This document shows positions 14,318 to 23,407 of a DNA stretch of 64,000 nucleotides, in pieces. The stretch's first letter is position 1, and the number at the start of each line of letters is the position of its first letter. A program made the translations under genes and the position numbers. Origin of the DNA: Streptomyces sp. NBC_01498 (lineage in GTDB: Bacteria > Actinomycetota > Actinomycetes > Streptomycetales > Streptomycetaceae); contig NZ_CP109598.1 in the NCBI RefSeq assembly GCF_036327775.1, forward strand, positions 620,001 to 684,000, written 5' to 3'. The notes beneath the pieces were generated by a model. The model was not told the origin of the DNA, did not search any database, and saw only the letters and a program-made list of their open reading frames with translations.

Positions 14318-16933
14318 TCAGGAGGTCCCGCACTCCATGGACGCCGGGTCGGACGCGTCGCGGATCAGGGCGTCGTGCGCCGCCCGAAGCCGCTGGACGT
14401 CCGGCTTCATCACCTTGCGGTCGTAGCTGAGCAGGCCGTTCAACTCCCCTTCCACGTCGGTGATCTGGGTGTAGACGGCTCCGTTGCTGCCCCGGCAGGC
14501 GAGGTCGCGCACGTTGTCGAGCTGGCCCAGGTACTCGTCGGTGTACTTCTCCTTGTCGACGCCCACATAGGTGTGCTGGACCGGCCAGGCGTGGCCCGGC
14601 ACCGCGAGGCCGAGGCCCCCGTACTCGCCGGTGACCAGCGCCCGTTTCCCGTCCGGCGCGGGCAGCAGCGGTGTCGGATAGCCGTGCGCGTCGGCGATGT
14701 CGCCGTTCTTGCCGTCGACGGCCCCGCAGCAGTTGACGCCGCTCATGTTGTTGACCAGCCGGGTCGGGTCCCAGCCCTTGGCCTGGTCGGCGATCCGCGC
14801 CTGGTCGTACTGGCCCCAGCCCTCGTTGAAGGGCACCCACATGATCACCGACGGGCTGCTCGCGTGCTGGTCGATCATCTCCTTCATCTCGTGCTCGAAC
14901 TGGGCGGCGGCGCGGGTGTCCGGGGACTTCGGCATCGACGGCATGTCCTGCCAGACGAGCAGGCCGAGCTTGTCCGCCCAGTAGAACCACCGGTCGGGCT
15001 CCACCTTGATGTGCTTGCGCACGGAGTTGTAGCCGAGCTCCTTGTGCTTCTTGAGGTCGAACGCCAGTGCCTCGTCCGTCGGCGCGGTGTGCAGTCCGTC
15101 CGGCCAGAAGCCCTGGTCGAGGGTGGCCATCAGGAAGACCGGCTCACCGTTGAGCACCGTGCGCGGCACTCCGCCGACCTTCTCGACGGCGATGGAACGC
15201 ATGCCGAAGTAGCTGCCCAGCCGGTCACCCGTCCGCGCGTCGCCGACCCGGACGTCCAGCGTGTACAGATGCGGGTCGTCCGGCGACCAGAGCCGGGGGG
15301 CGGGCACCGGCAGGCCGAGCGCCGTGCCCGTACGGCCCCGGACCGTGCCCACCTTCCGTTTGCCGTCGTACGCGGTGGCCGTGACCGGCACCCCGTCACG
15401 TACGCCGCGCACCTCGACCGCCAGCTTCTCGCCCGCGACGTCCGGGGTGAGCCTCAGCGAGTCGGCGTGGTCGGCGGCGACCGGCTCCATCCAGACGGTC
15501 TGCCAGATGCCGGAGGAGGAGGTGTAGAAGATGCCGCTCGGGTCGAGTCGCTGCTTGCCCATGGGCGGGTTCTCGCCGTCGGCGGCGTCCGTCGGGTCGT
15601 ACACGCCGACGATCAGTTCCTGGGTACGGCCGGGCTTGAGGGCATCGGTGATGTCCGCGGTGAACCGGTCGTAACCGCCCTTGTGCTCGGTGACCTTCGT
15701 CCCGTTGACGTAGACGGTGGCCTGCCAGTCGACGGCGTCGAAGTTCAGCTTGAGCCGCTTGTCCGGCCCTCCCCGGCGCTCCCCGGCACCGACGCCCCAG
15801 GTGTCCGGCACGGTGAAGGTACGGCGGTACCACATCCGGTCCTCGTGGCGTTCGAGCCCGGAGAGCCGCGATTCGACGGGGTACGGGACCAGGATCTTCT
15901 CGCTCAGTTTCCGGCCCACCGGGGGCCGCTCGCCCTCTTCGGCGGCGGCGAACTGCCACTGCCCGTTGAGGCTGCGCCAGGCGTCCCGGGTCATCTGGGG
16001 GCGCGGGTACTCGGGCAGCGCGTTCTCGGGCCCGACCTCCTTCGCCCAGGGGGTGGTGAGCTGGTACTCGGACGTGTTCGGCCCGCTGCTCCAGAACGGC
16101 TCCACGGGGTCGGCGTCCACCGACACGAGCCCGCCGGCGCCGTCGTACCGGATGTCCGCGGTGCCGCCCTGTCCGACCACCGGTTCCGTCAGCCCGACGA
16201 GCAGGGCGCGCCGGTCGGCGGGGTCCCGCTTCACCGAGGCCAGCGGCCACTCGGCGCCGCCGATGACGGCGTCGAGGTGGCCGGCGAGCCCGGCCGGGGG
16301 CGCGGCGATCTCCTGCGCGAACTCCATCCGCAGGGTGCGGCCGTCGGCGAGGACGGTGGCGGCGACGGCGCCGTCGTACGCGTAACCGTCGGGGAGGCGG
16401 AAGGCCGAGGTGGGCACCGGTTCCTTGGCGCCGCCGGGTTCGGTCCAGTTCAGATGGAGATTGGAGCCGCCGACGTCCTCGAAGTACTCGACCTTGATGT
16501 CGTACGCCTGTCCTCCGGTCAGTTCGACGGGGTCGGCGGTCTGTTCCTTCTCCCAGTCGTTGACCCAGTGGTCGATGGCGATCTCGCCGTCGATCCAGAG
16601 CCGGAACCCGTTGTCACCGATCATCGAGAAGGTGTGGGCGCCGCTGCTCTCCGGGACGATCCTGCCGGTCCAGCGGACGGAGGCGTGATCGGCGTTTCCG
16701 GTGGCCGTGGCGAGCCGGTTGTCGAGGGAGTCGAAGTCGATCGAGGGATCGAATCCGGTCGCCTTCAGTTCGTGGAAGTCGAAGGCGCCGGGGGCGGACG
16801 AGGAGTAGTACTCGCCCTTGAGGCCGTGGGGCACGACCGGGTCGTCCGCGGCCGACGCGGCCGGGACCGCGGTGAGTCCGGCGACGCCCAGGAGCGGGGC
16901 GAGAAGGAGGGCCAGTTTTCTTCTGATGCGCAC
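14318..16933 (-). CDS. Secreted GH2 glycosidase with N-terminal PA14 domain (possible beta-galactofuranosidase)
   Basis: An 871-residue exported enzyme. A Sec signal peptide (1-28, ending AASA) is followed by a PA14 carbohydrate-binding domain (about 35-175), a GH2 sugar-binding domain and immunoglobulin-like sandwich, and the GH2 TIM barrel. The acid/base is E704 in FNEGWG and the nucleophile E770 in VTGEYGG. The GTG start is chosen because GGAGGA lies three bases upstream and the signal peptide begins there. A LacI operator half-way to the divergent regulator gene suggests repression. GH2 covers galactosidases, mannosidases, glucuronidases and Streptomyces beta-galactofuranosidases. The galactofuranose-type importer in the same locus favours the last, by inference. 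Confidence 0.85.
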   Translation of the reverse strand: MRIRRKLALLLAPLLGVAGLTAVPAASAADDPVVPHGLKGEYYSSSAPGAFDFHELKATGFDPSIDFDSLDNRLATATGNADHASVRWTGRIVPESSGAHTFSMIGDNGFRLWIDGEIAIDHWVNDWEKEQTADPVELTGGQAYDIKVEYFEDVGGSNLHLNWTEPGGAKEPVPTSAFRLPDGYAYDGAVAATVLADGRTLRMEFAQEIAAPPAGLAGHLDAVIGGAEWPLASVKRDPADRRALLVGLTEPVVGQGGTADIRYDGAGGLVSVDADPVEPFWSSGPNTSEYQLTTPWAKEVGPENALPEYPRPQMTRDAWRSLNGQWQFAAAEEGERPPVGRKLSEKILVPYPVESRLSGLERHEDRMWYRRTFTVPDTWGVGAGERRGGPDKRLKLNFDAVDWQATVYVNGTKVTEHKGGYDRFTADITDALKPGRTQELIVGVYDPTDAADGENPPMGKQRLDPSGIFYTSSSGIWQTVWMEPVAADHADSLRLTPDVAGEKLAVEVRGVRDGVPVTATAYDGKRKVGTVRGRTGTALGLPVPAPRLWSPDDPHLYTLDVRVGDARTGDRLGSYFGMRSIAVEKVGGVPRTVLNGEPVFLMATLDQGFWPDGLHTAPTDEALAFDLKKHKELGYNSVRKHIKVEPDRWFYWADKLGLLVWQDMPSMPKSPDTRAAAQFEHEMKEMIDQHASSPSVIMWVPFNEGWGQYDQARIADQAKGWDPTRLVNNMSGVNCCGAVDGKNGDIADAHGYPTPLLPAPDGKRALVTGEYGGLGLAVPGHAWPVQHTYVGVDKEKYTDEYLGQLDNVRDLACRGSNGAVYTQITDVEGELNGLLSYDRKVMKPDVQRLRAAHDALIRDASDPASMECGTS

Positions 16934-16977
16934 AAATCCTCCGTGCTGCTGCGGTGGCGGCTCGTAGCGACGGTCTG

Positions 16978-16989
16978 TACAACGTTGGA
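16978..16989. promoter_or_regulatory. LacI-type operator A, upstream of GH2
   Basis: TACAACGTTGGA differs at one position from the perfect palindrome TACAACGTTGTA. The central CG is typical of LacI-family sites. It lies 45 bp upstream of the GH2 start. Confidence 0.7.
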
Positions 16990-17040
16990 AGGAACGGCAG
17001 TTGGCATGACAACATGCCCTTCCACTTGCTGTCCAGAGCC

Positions 17041-17078
17041 ATGACAAAGCACGGGTGCGCACCGTATATAACGTTGTA
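17041..17078 (+). promoter_or_regulatory. Promoter of the LacI regulator with operator B
   Basis: A -35 ATGACA (17041-17046), 18-bp spacer and -10 TATATA (17065-17070) drive the regulator gene. Operator B, TATAACGTTGTA (17067-17078), overlaps the -10 and start point and differs from TACAACGTTGTA at one position. Autorepression is likely. Confidence 0.65.
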
Positions 17079-17126
17079 CAGATTGGGCAGGGGCGGTCTT
17101 CGGGCCGGCCTCGGAGGGGACATACG

Positions 17127-18161
17127 GTGACCGTCAGCCTCAAGGACGTCGCGGAACGCGCGGGCGTTTCCATCAAGACCGTGTCGAACGTGGTGAACAA
17201 CTACCGGCATGTCACCCCGGCGATGCGGGCCCGGGTCCAGCTGGCCATCGACGAGCTGGGCTACCGGCCGAATCTCACGGCCCGTCATCTGCGCAAGGGA
17301 CGCACCGGGATCATCGCCCTGGCCGTGCCCGAGCTGGGCAACCCGTACTTCGCGGAGCTGGCGGGCGCGGTGATCGACGTGGCGGCGGAGCACGAGTACA
17401 CGGTGCTGCTCGACCACACGGGGGGCCGCCGGGAGCAGGAGATCCTGGTCAGCCAGGGGTTCCGGGCGCGGGTGATCGACGGGCTGATCCTGAGCCCGAT
17501 CGAGCTGGAGCCGGAGGACCTGCTCGGCCGCGACCAGGACGCGCCGCTGGTGCTGCTCGGCGAGCGGGAGTACGACCTGCCGTACGATCACATCGCGATC
17601 GACAACGTGGCCGCCGCCCGGACGGCGGTACGGCATCTGCTCGGTCTCGGCCGGTCCACGATCGCGTTCCTGGGCGCCCGGACCGACCGGGTCAACGAGC
17701 CGTCGCATCTGCGGCTGCGCGGCTGGCGTGCCGAACTGGACGCGGCGGGGCTCCCGGCACCGGACTCGCTGATCGCCCCGACCGGTGGCTGGGACCACGC
17801 CAACGGCGCCGACGCGATGAACCGGCTGCTCGACTCGGGAGTGACGCCGGACGCGGTGTTCGCGTACAACGACCTGATCGCCATAGGGGCGATGCGGGTG
17901 CTGTCCGAACGGGGTCTGCGGGTCCCCGAGGACGTGGCCGTCGTCGGCTTCGACGACATCACCGAGGGCCGCTACGGCACGGTGACCCTCACCACGATCT
18001 CCCCGGACAAGGGCACCATCGCCCGGCTCGCGGTGCGTTCGGTGGTGAACCGGCTGCTGGGCACCGGGGACCCGGTGGGCAACGGCTCCCGTGAACTCCG
18101 GGCGGACTTCCGGCTGGTGGAGCGGGAGAGCACGCTCGGCCGCCACCGGGACGGCCGCTGA
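17127..18161 (+). CDS. LacI family transcriptional repressor (GH2 / sugar ABC locus)
   Basis: A 344-residue regulator with an N-terminal LacI helix-turn-helix (VSLKDVAERAGVSIKTVSNVVNN, residues 3-26), a hinge helix in the YRPNLTARHLR region, and a periplasmic-binding-protein-like sensor domain to the end. The GTG start follows GGAGGGG at 17113-17119 and leaves the usual short N-terminal arm. It sits between the divergent GH2 gene and the co-directional transporter operon. Three matching palindromes lie in front of GH2, itself and the transporter. The inducer is probably the imported sugar or a derivative. Confidence 0.9.
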   Translation: MTVSLKDVAERAGVSIKTVSNVVNNYRHVTPAMRARVQLAIDELGYRPNLTARHLRKGRTGIIALAVPELGNPYFAELAGAVIDVAAEHEYTVLLDHTGGRREQEILVSQGFRARVIDGLILSPIELEPEDLLGRDQDAPLVLLGEREYDLPYDHIAIDNVAAARTAVRHLLGLGRSTIAFLGARTDRVNEPSHLRLRGWRAELDAAGLPAPDSLIAPTGGWDHANGADAMNRLLDSGVTPDAVFAYNDLIAIGAMRVLSERGLRVPEDVAVVGFDDITEGRYGTVTLTTISPDKGTIARLAVRSVVNRLLGTGDPVGNGSRELRADFRLVERESTLGRHRDGR

Positions 18162-18206
18162 CGGGCCCAACGGGCCCCGCGCGCACGGCTGTTATCGCGC
18201 GAAGGG

Positions 18207-18235
18207 TTTACAGGTTCCGTACAACGATGTAAAAA
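18207..18235 (+). promoter_or_regulatory. Promoter of the sugar ABC operon with operator C
   Basis: The -35 TTTACA (18207-18212), 17-bp spacer and -10 TAAAAA (18230-18235) form a clear promoter. Operator C, TACAACGATGTA (18220-18231), lies across the spacer and -10 and differs from TACAACGTTGTA at one position. A long leader of about 170 bp follows before the first gene. Confidence 0.7.
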
Positions 18236-18412
18236 CCGTTCCGAACGACTCCCGCACATCCGCTCCCGCCGTCCGGTCGGGCCGCCGTGGTGACGCGCCG
18301 TCGATGTGACGACACGTCATGACAGCTCTCCCGTCCGTCCGTTCGCCAGTCCGTACGAGCCGACCTGCCGCGAGTGTCCCGGTCGCGGGGCCGCGCCGAG
18401 ATGGGGATTCCC

Positions 18413-19501
18413 ATGAAGCTTTCCGCCGTCCGCCGTACCACCACCACTACCGTCCTCGCCGCGAGTCTCGTCGGCGCGCTGGCGCTCAGCGGCTGTGCCA
18501 AGTCCGAGGACGACGCGTCCGACAAGGGCTCCGCGGCCGGCGACAAGGACAGCGGCCAGGTCGTCGCCACGCCCGGCGCGGACGACAAGACCTGCGACCT
18601 CACGCAGTTCGGCGGTGCGAAGACCGACCTCAAGAGCGCCACGGTCGGCTTCTCCCAGTCCGAGAAGGAGGCCAACCCCTTCCGGATCGCCGAGACCGCG
18701 TCCATCAAGGCCGAGGCGAAGGCCCGGGGGGTCACCCTGCTGTCCGCCAACGCCCAGACGCAGTTCTCCAAGCAGATCAGCGACGTCCAGGACCTGATCG
18801 CCAAGGGCGCCGACCTGCTGGTGATCGCGCCCCTCAACTCCGACGGCTGGGGCCCGGTGCTGCGCAGCGCCGCGGCGAAGAAGATCCCGATCGTCACCAT
18901 CGACCGCAAGATCAACGCCGCCGCCTGCAAGGACTACGTGTCCTTCATCGGCTCGGACTTCATCGAGCAGGGCAGGCGCGCGGCGGACCAGATGATCGAG
19001 GCGACCGGCGGCAAGGGCGAGGTCGCGATCCTGCTCGGCGCGGCGGGCAACAACGTCACCACCGAGCGCACCAAGGGCTTCAAGGACCGGATCGCGGCCG
19101 AGGCCCCCGGGCTGAAGGTGGTGTTCGAGCAGACCGGCGAGTTCGCCCGGGAGAAGGGCCAGCAGGTCACCGAGCAGCTCATCCAGTCGAACCCCGGCAT
19201 CACGGGGATCTACGCCGAGAACGACGAGATGGGCCTCGGCGCGGTCAACGCCCTGAAGGGCGCGGGCAAGAAGGCCGGGGACGTCAAGATCGTGACGGTC
19301 GACGGCACCCGCAACGCCGTCCAGGGCATCGTGGACGGCTGGATCTCCGGGGTCGTGGAGTCCAACCCGCGCTTCGGGCCGCTCGCGTTCCAGACCCTCG
19401 ACGCCTTCACCAAGGGCGAGAAGGTGTCGCAGAACATCGTCATCCAGGACGGCGCCTACACCCCGGAGAACGCCGAGGCCGATCTGGGCAAGGCCTACTG
19501 A
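18413..19501 (+). CDS. Sugar ABC transporter substrate-binding lipoprotein (YtfQ-like)
   Basis: A 362-residue lipoprotein. The signal peptide ends in a LSGC lipobox (about residue 25), followed by an acidic linker and a type I periplasmic-binding fold. The VGFSQSEKEANPF opening and the DVQDLIAKGADLLVIAPLNSDGW block closely match YtfQ-type galactofuranose-binding proteins. I chose the ATG at 18413, with GGGG upstream, over an ATG four codons earlier. It is the first gene of a four-gene operon and ends one base before the ATPase start. Substrate assignment rests on family resemblance. Confidence 0.87.
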   Translation: MKLSAVRRTTTTTVLAASLVGALALSGCAKSEDDASDKGSAAGDKDSGQVVATPGADDKTCDLTQFGGAKTDLKSATVGFSQSEKEANPFRIAETASIKAEAKARGVTLLSANAQTQFSKQISDVQDLIAKGADLLVIAPLNSDGWGPVLRSAAAKKIPIVTIDRKINAAACKDYVSFIGSDFIEQGRRAADQMIEATGGKGEVAILLGAAGNNVTTERTKGFKDRIAAEAPGLKVVFEQTGEFAREKGQQVTEQLIQSNPGITGIYAENDEMGLGAVNALKGAGKKAGDVKIVTVDGTRNAVQGIVDGWISGVVESNPRFGPLAFQTLDAFTKGEKVSQNIVIQDGAYTPENAEADLGKAY

Positions 19502-19502
19502 C

Positions 19503-21122
19503 GTGCTGTCGGTCACCGGTCTGACCAAGACCTTCCCGGGCGCCCGCGCGCTCGACGGCGTGGACTTCGCCGCCCTGCCGGGCGAGGTCCACGCGCTCAT
19601 CGGCGAGAACGGCGCCGGGAAGTCCACCCTCATCAAGGTGCTCACCGGTGTGTACCGGCCCGACGCGGGCGAGATCGTGTACGACGGGCGGCCGGTGCGC
19701 TTCCAGACCCCGCTGGAGGCGCAGCACGCCGGGATCTCCACCATCTACCAGGAGGTCAACCTCGTCCCGCTGATGAGCGTGGCGCGCAATCTGTTCCTGG
19801 GGCGCGAGCCCCGGAACCGGCTGGGGCTCATCGACTTCCGCCGGATGCACCGCGAGGCCGACGAGGCACTGCGCACGCTGGGGCTGCGGGTCGACGTCCG
19901 GCGTCCGCTGCGGACACTGGGCGTCGGCGCGCAGCAGATGGTGGCCCTCGCGCGGGCGGTCTCCGTCGACGCGCGGGTGGTCGTGATGGACGAGCCGACG
20001 TCCTCGCTGGAGCCTCGTGAGGTGCGCACCCTGTTCGGGGTGATCCGGATGCTCCGGGAGCGCGGTATCGCGGTGGTGTACGTGAGCCACCGGCTGGACG
20101 AGCTGTACGAGGTGTGCGACACGGTCACGGTGCTGCGCGACGGCCGGCTCGTGCACACCGGGCCGATCGCGGAGCTGGAGCGGCTGCGGCTGGTGTCGCT
20201 GATGCTCGGGCGCGAGATGGGCGAGGTGCGCGGCGAGGGGGTCACCAAGTTCACCGGCGACCACCACGCGTCGGGCGAACCGGTGCTCTCCGCAACGGAT
20301 CTGACGGTTCGTCACACCTTGCGCCAGGTGTCTGTCGAGATCCGGCCCGGTGAGGTCGTGGGCCTCGGCGGGCTGCTCGGCTCGGGGCGCAGCGAGACGG
20401 CCAAGGCCATCGCGGGCGCGCTGCCGCCGGACTCGGGGAGTGTGGTGGTGGCCGGTGCCGCCGTCCGTACGGGCTCCACGCCCGCCGCCATCCGGGCCGG
20501 GGTGAGCCTGCTGCCCGAGGACCGCAAGGCCGAGGGCATCGTCCCCGGGCTGTCGGTCCGGGAGAACATCGCGCTGGCCGCGCTTCCCGGGCTCTCCCGG
20601 TTCGGCCTGGTGGACGACGCCAGGATCGACCGGATCGTCGCCACCTTCATGGAGCGGCTGCGGATCAAGGCGTCCGGGCCGCACCAGAAGGTCGGTGAAC
20701 TGTCCGGCGGCAACCAGCAGAAGGTGCTGCTGGCCCGCTGGCTGGCGATGCGGCCGAAGGTGCTGCTGCTGGACGAGCCGACCCGGGGCATCGACGTGGG
20801 CGCCAAGGCCGAGGTGCAGGGCCTGATCGACGAACTCGCCGACGAGGGGCTCGCGGTGCTGCTGATCTCCTCCGACATGGAGGAGCTGATCGAGGGGTCG
20901 GACCGGGTGGTGGTCCTCAAGGACGGTGCCGTGGTGGCGGAGTTGACCGGGGACGACGTCACGGAGGACCGGCTGATGCGGGCGATCGCCGCGGCGCCGG
21001 AGTCGGACGCGGAGCTGAAGACGGTCGCCCCGGACGCGGCGGCGCTGGTGGCGCACCCCGTGACTCCGGGTACGGCGCCGGCCGGCCCGGCCTCCTCGGG
21101 AGGGGAGAGGGACCATGACTGA
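19503..21122 (+). CDS. Sugar ABC transporter ATPase, duplicated (YtfR/RbsA-like)
   Basis: A 539-residue CUT2-type ATPase with two nucleotide-binding domains. The first has Walker A GENGAGKST (about residues 36-44) and Walker B VVMDEPTSSLE, with a degenerate signature (LGVGAQQ). The second has a degenerate Walker A (GLLGSGRSE), an intact signature LSGGNQQK and Walker B LLLDEPTRGID. One good and one degenerate site is normal for this family. The C-terminal 40 residues are an Ala/Pro-rich extension. The GTG starts one base after the previous stop. Confidence 0.92.
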   Translation: MLSVTGLTKTFPGARALDGVDFAALPGEVHALIGENGAGKSTLIKVLTGVYRPDAGEIVYDGRPVRFQTPLEAQHAGISTIYQEVNLVPLMSVARNLFLGREPRNRLGLIDFRRMHREADEALRTLGLRVDVRRPLRTLGVGAQQMVALARAVSVDARVVVMDEPTSSLEPREVRTLFGVIRMLRERGIAVVYVSHRLDELYEVCDTVTVLRDGRLVHTGPIAELERLRLVSLMLGREMGEVRGEGVTKFTGDHHASGEPVLSATDLTVRHTLRQVSVEIRPGEVVGLGGLLGSGRSETAKAIAGALPPDSGSVVVAGAAVRTGSTPAAIRAGVSLLPEDRKAEGIVPGLSVRENIALAALPGLSRFGLVDDARIDRIVATFMERLRIKASGPHQKVGELSGGNQQKVLLARWLAMRPKVLLLDEPTRGIDVGAKAEVQGLIDELADEGLAVLLISSDMEELIEGSDRVVVLKDGAVVAELTGDDVTEDRLMRAIAAAPESDAELKTVAPDAAALVAHPVTPGTAPAGPASSGGERDHD

Positions 21123-22077
21123 ACTCGCCCTGAAGGGCGCCCCGGTGGACCGCGCTCGGCTGCTGCGGCTGCTCCAGGAGTACGGGGTGTACGCGGGCGT
21201 CGCCGTCCTGCTGCTGGTCAACATCGCGCTCACGCCGCACTTCCTGTCCACGGAGAACTTCCGTACCCAGGCCGTGCAGGTGGCGCCCGTGCTGATCGTC
21301 GCGCTGGGCATGGCGCTGGCGATCGGCAGCGAGGGCGTCGACCTGTCGGTGGGCTCCGTGATGGCCCTCTCGACGTCCCTGCTGTCGTTGTATCTGGGCT
21401 ACGGCCCGTGGGTCGCGCTGGTCGTGGCGATGCTGGGCGGCGCCGTCGTCGGGCTCGCCAACGGGTCGCTCATCGCGTTCATCGGCGTCCAGCCCATCGT
21501 CGCCACGCTGGCGCTGATGGTCGCGGTACGGGGCGTCGCCCTGGTCCTGCTGCCGCAGTTGAAGGACGTACGCGACCCGGGGATGGCCTCGCTCGGCACG
21601 GGCGACCTGTTCGGTGTCCCGTATCTCGTACTGATCGCCGCCGCACTGGCCCTGGCCGTCGGATTCACCGTGCGGCGTACGACCTTCGGGCGGCAACTGC
21701 TGGCGATCGGCGACAGCCGGCCGGCCGCGCGGCTCGCCGGGCTGCCGGTGCGCCGGGTGCTGATCACCGTCTATGTCATCGCCGGGGTGCTCGCCGCGAT
21801 CGCGGGCGTGCTGGCCACCGCGCGGCTCCAGGCCAGCGACCCGACCTCGCTGGGCACGCTGATGGAGCTGTCGGCGATCACCGCCGTGGTCGTGGGCGGC
21901 ACGCCGCTGAGCGGCGGGCGGATCCGTATCGGCGGCACGGTCGCCGGGGCCGTACTGATCCAGCTGCTGACGGCGACCCTCATCAAGCACGATCTGCCGC
22001 CGTCCTGGACGCAGATCGCCCAGGCCGTCGTGATCGTGCTGGCGGTCTACGCGGCACGCGAACGGGGAAAGCGATGA
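21115..22077 (+). CDS. Sugar ABC transporter permease 1 (YtfT-like)
   Basis: A 320-residue BPD_transp_2 (branched-chain/ribose-type) permease with about 8-10 membrane helices. The conserved SEGVDLSVGSVMAL cytoplasmic/channel segment lies near residues 70-83 and ITAVVVGGTPLSGG near 245-258. The gene overlaps the ATPase gene by 8 bp, and its stop overlaps the next start. It should pair with the second permease as a heterodimer, as in YtfT/YjfF. Confidence 0.9.
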   Translation: MTELALKGAPVDRARLLRLLQEYGVYAGVAVLLLVNIALTPHFLSTENFRTQAVQVAPVLIVALGMALAIGSEGVDLSVGSVMALSTSLLSLYLGYGPWVALVVAMLGGAVVGLANGSLIAFIGVQPIVATLALMVAVRGVALVLLPQLKDVRDPGMASLGTGDLFGVPYLVLIAAALALAVGFTVRRTTFGRQLLAIGDSRPAARLAGLPVRRVLITVYVIAGVLAAIAGVLATARLQASDPTSLGTLMELSAITAVVVGGTPLSGGRIRIGGTVAGAVLIQLLTATLIKHDLPPSWTQIAQAVVIVLAVYAARERGKR

Positions 22078-23123
22078 CCCACACCCACACGGAACGCCCG
22101 GCGTCCGCCACGGGCGGCGGGCCCTCCCCCGCCGGGGACGGCTCCGACGAGGCGCCGCTCGGCGCGAGCCGGGCGGAGGCGCTGAGCGCCCTCGCCCAGC
22201 AGCACGGCGCGCTGGTCACGCTGGTGCTCGTGGCCGTCGGCGCGTCGATCGGCTTCGACACCTTCCTGACCGGCGACAACCTGGAGAACATGGCGGTCTC
22301 CTCGGCGTTCCTGGCGATCGTCGCCCTCGGCATGACCTTTGTGATCATCACGGGCGGGATCGACCTGTCCGTCGGGTCGCTGTTCGCGCTCGGCGGGGTC
22401 CTCGCCGCCTGGGGGTCGCGGTACGGCACCCTGGTCGCGCTGCTCCTGCCGCTGGCCGTCTGCGGTCTGATCGGACTGGTCAACGGCCTGCTGATCGCGA
22501 GGGCGCGGCTGGCGCCGTTCATCGTCACGCTGGCGGCGATGCTCGCCGCGCGCGGCATCCTGCTGGCCGTCACCGACGAGGGCTCCACGACCTATCTGGT
22601 GGACGAGTCGTCGTTCTTCGCGAGCCTCGGGCAGGAGAAACTGCTGGGCGTCGGGGTGCCGGTGTGGATCACGGCGGCCCTGTTCGTCGCGGGGGCCGTG
22701 GCGCTGCGGCGCGGCAGGTTCGGCCAGTACGTGTACGCGGTCGGCGGCAACGAGGACGCGGCGGCCCTGATGGGTGCCCCCGTGGCCCGTACGAAGATCG
22801 CCGTCTACACCCTGTCCGGGCTGTGCGCCGGGCTGGCCGGGGCGCTGAACGCGGCCTGGCTGGTCTCGGGCGTGACGATCCTCGGCACCGGCATGGAGCT
22901 GGAGGCGATCGCGGCGGTCGTCATCGGCGGCACCCTGCTGACCGGTGGCTTCGGCTTCATCAGCGGGTCGCTGGTGGGTGTTCTGCTGCTGAAGGTCATC
23001 CAGAACGTCATCAACCAGATCGGGTCGCTGGACTCCGCGTACCAGCAGGTCGTCAGCGGCGCCTTCCTGGCGGTCGTGGTGATCGCCCAGACCTGGCTGG
23101 GCCGGCGGCGCCGGATGATGTGA
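22074..23123 (+). CDS. Sugar ABC transporter permease 2 (YjfF-like)
   Basis: A 349-residue CUT2 permease. After an unusually long hydrophilic N-terminus (about 45 residues, Gly/Pro/Glu-rich) come 8-10 membrane helices, the ITGGIDLSVGSLFAL motif, and the IAAVVIGGTLLTGG loop. The ATG overlaps the previous stop (ATGA). As the last gene it completes a binding protein, ATPase and two-permease set, so this transporter needs no external ATPase, unlike the two CUT1 systems elsewhere in the window. Confidence 0.9.
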   Translation: MTHTHTERPASATGGGPSPAGDGSDEAPLGASRAEALSALAQQHGALVTLVLVAVGASIGFDTFLTGDNLENMAVSSAFLAIVALGMTFVIITGGIDLSVGSLFALGGVLAAWGSRYGTLVALLLPLAVCGLIGLVNGLLIARARLAPFIVTLAAMLAARGILLAVTDEGSTTYLVDESSFFASLGQEKLLGVGVPVWITAALFVAGAVALRRGRFGQYVYAVGGNEDAAALMGAPVARTKIAVYTLSGLCAGLAGALNAAWLVSGVTILGTGMELEAIAAVVIGGTLLTGGFGFISGSLVGVLLLKVIQNVINQIGSLDSAYQQVVSGAFLAVVVIAQTWLGRRRRMM

Positions 23124-23175
23124 CGCGACCGGCGGGCACCGGCGCGAGCGGGTGCGCCACGGCGCCCAGGCCGGG

Positions 23176-23401
23176 TCTGACAAATCGTGCCGTCCGCCCG
23201 CAGGGCGGGGCGTGCGCCCGTCGCGGAGCGGCTGATGTCCCCGCCGGTGCGTGCGCTCGCGAGGCGGAGGATCGTCGTCGTGAACGGTCCGGGCGTACGT
23301 GGCCGACCCCGACCACACAGGGGGCACCTCCCGTGCCCCCTCGGGGGCTTCGGGGGAGAGCGTGCGTGACGGGCGTCGCGCGCCGGGCGATATTTGTCAG
23401 A
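23176..23401. repeat. Inverted pair TCTGACAAAT / ATTTGTCAGA flanking an intergenic stretch
   Basis: Two 10-bp arms (23176-23185 and 23392-23401) face each other 206 bp apart between the permease gene and the convergent hydrolase gene. A similar GACAAATA motif precedes the SpoIIE gene near 8035. No transposase gene or target duplication accompanies them. The 284 bp between the genes hold no other convincing feature besides the hairpin at 23320. Confidence 0.35.
23320..23340. terminator. Terminator-like hairpin between permease and hydrolase genes
   Basis: A perfect 8-bp stem GGGGGCAC with GTGCCCCC and loop CTCCC lies between two convergent genes, about 200 bp past the permease stop and 68 bp past the hydrolase stop. 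Confidence 0.6.
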
Positions 23402-23407
23402 CACGGC

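Noticed and set aside
13229..17044. A 1271-codon open frame on the plus strand across MDR and GH2
   Set aside because: Antisense shadow of two well supported genes; no start site, no domain, Gly/Arg/Val-rich.
23176..23401. Inverted repeats as insertion sequence ends
   Set aside because: No transposase reading frame between them and no direct target repeats outside.
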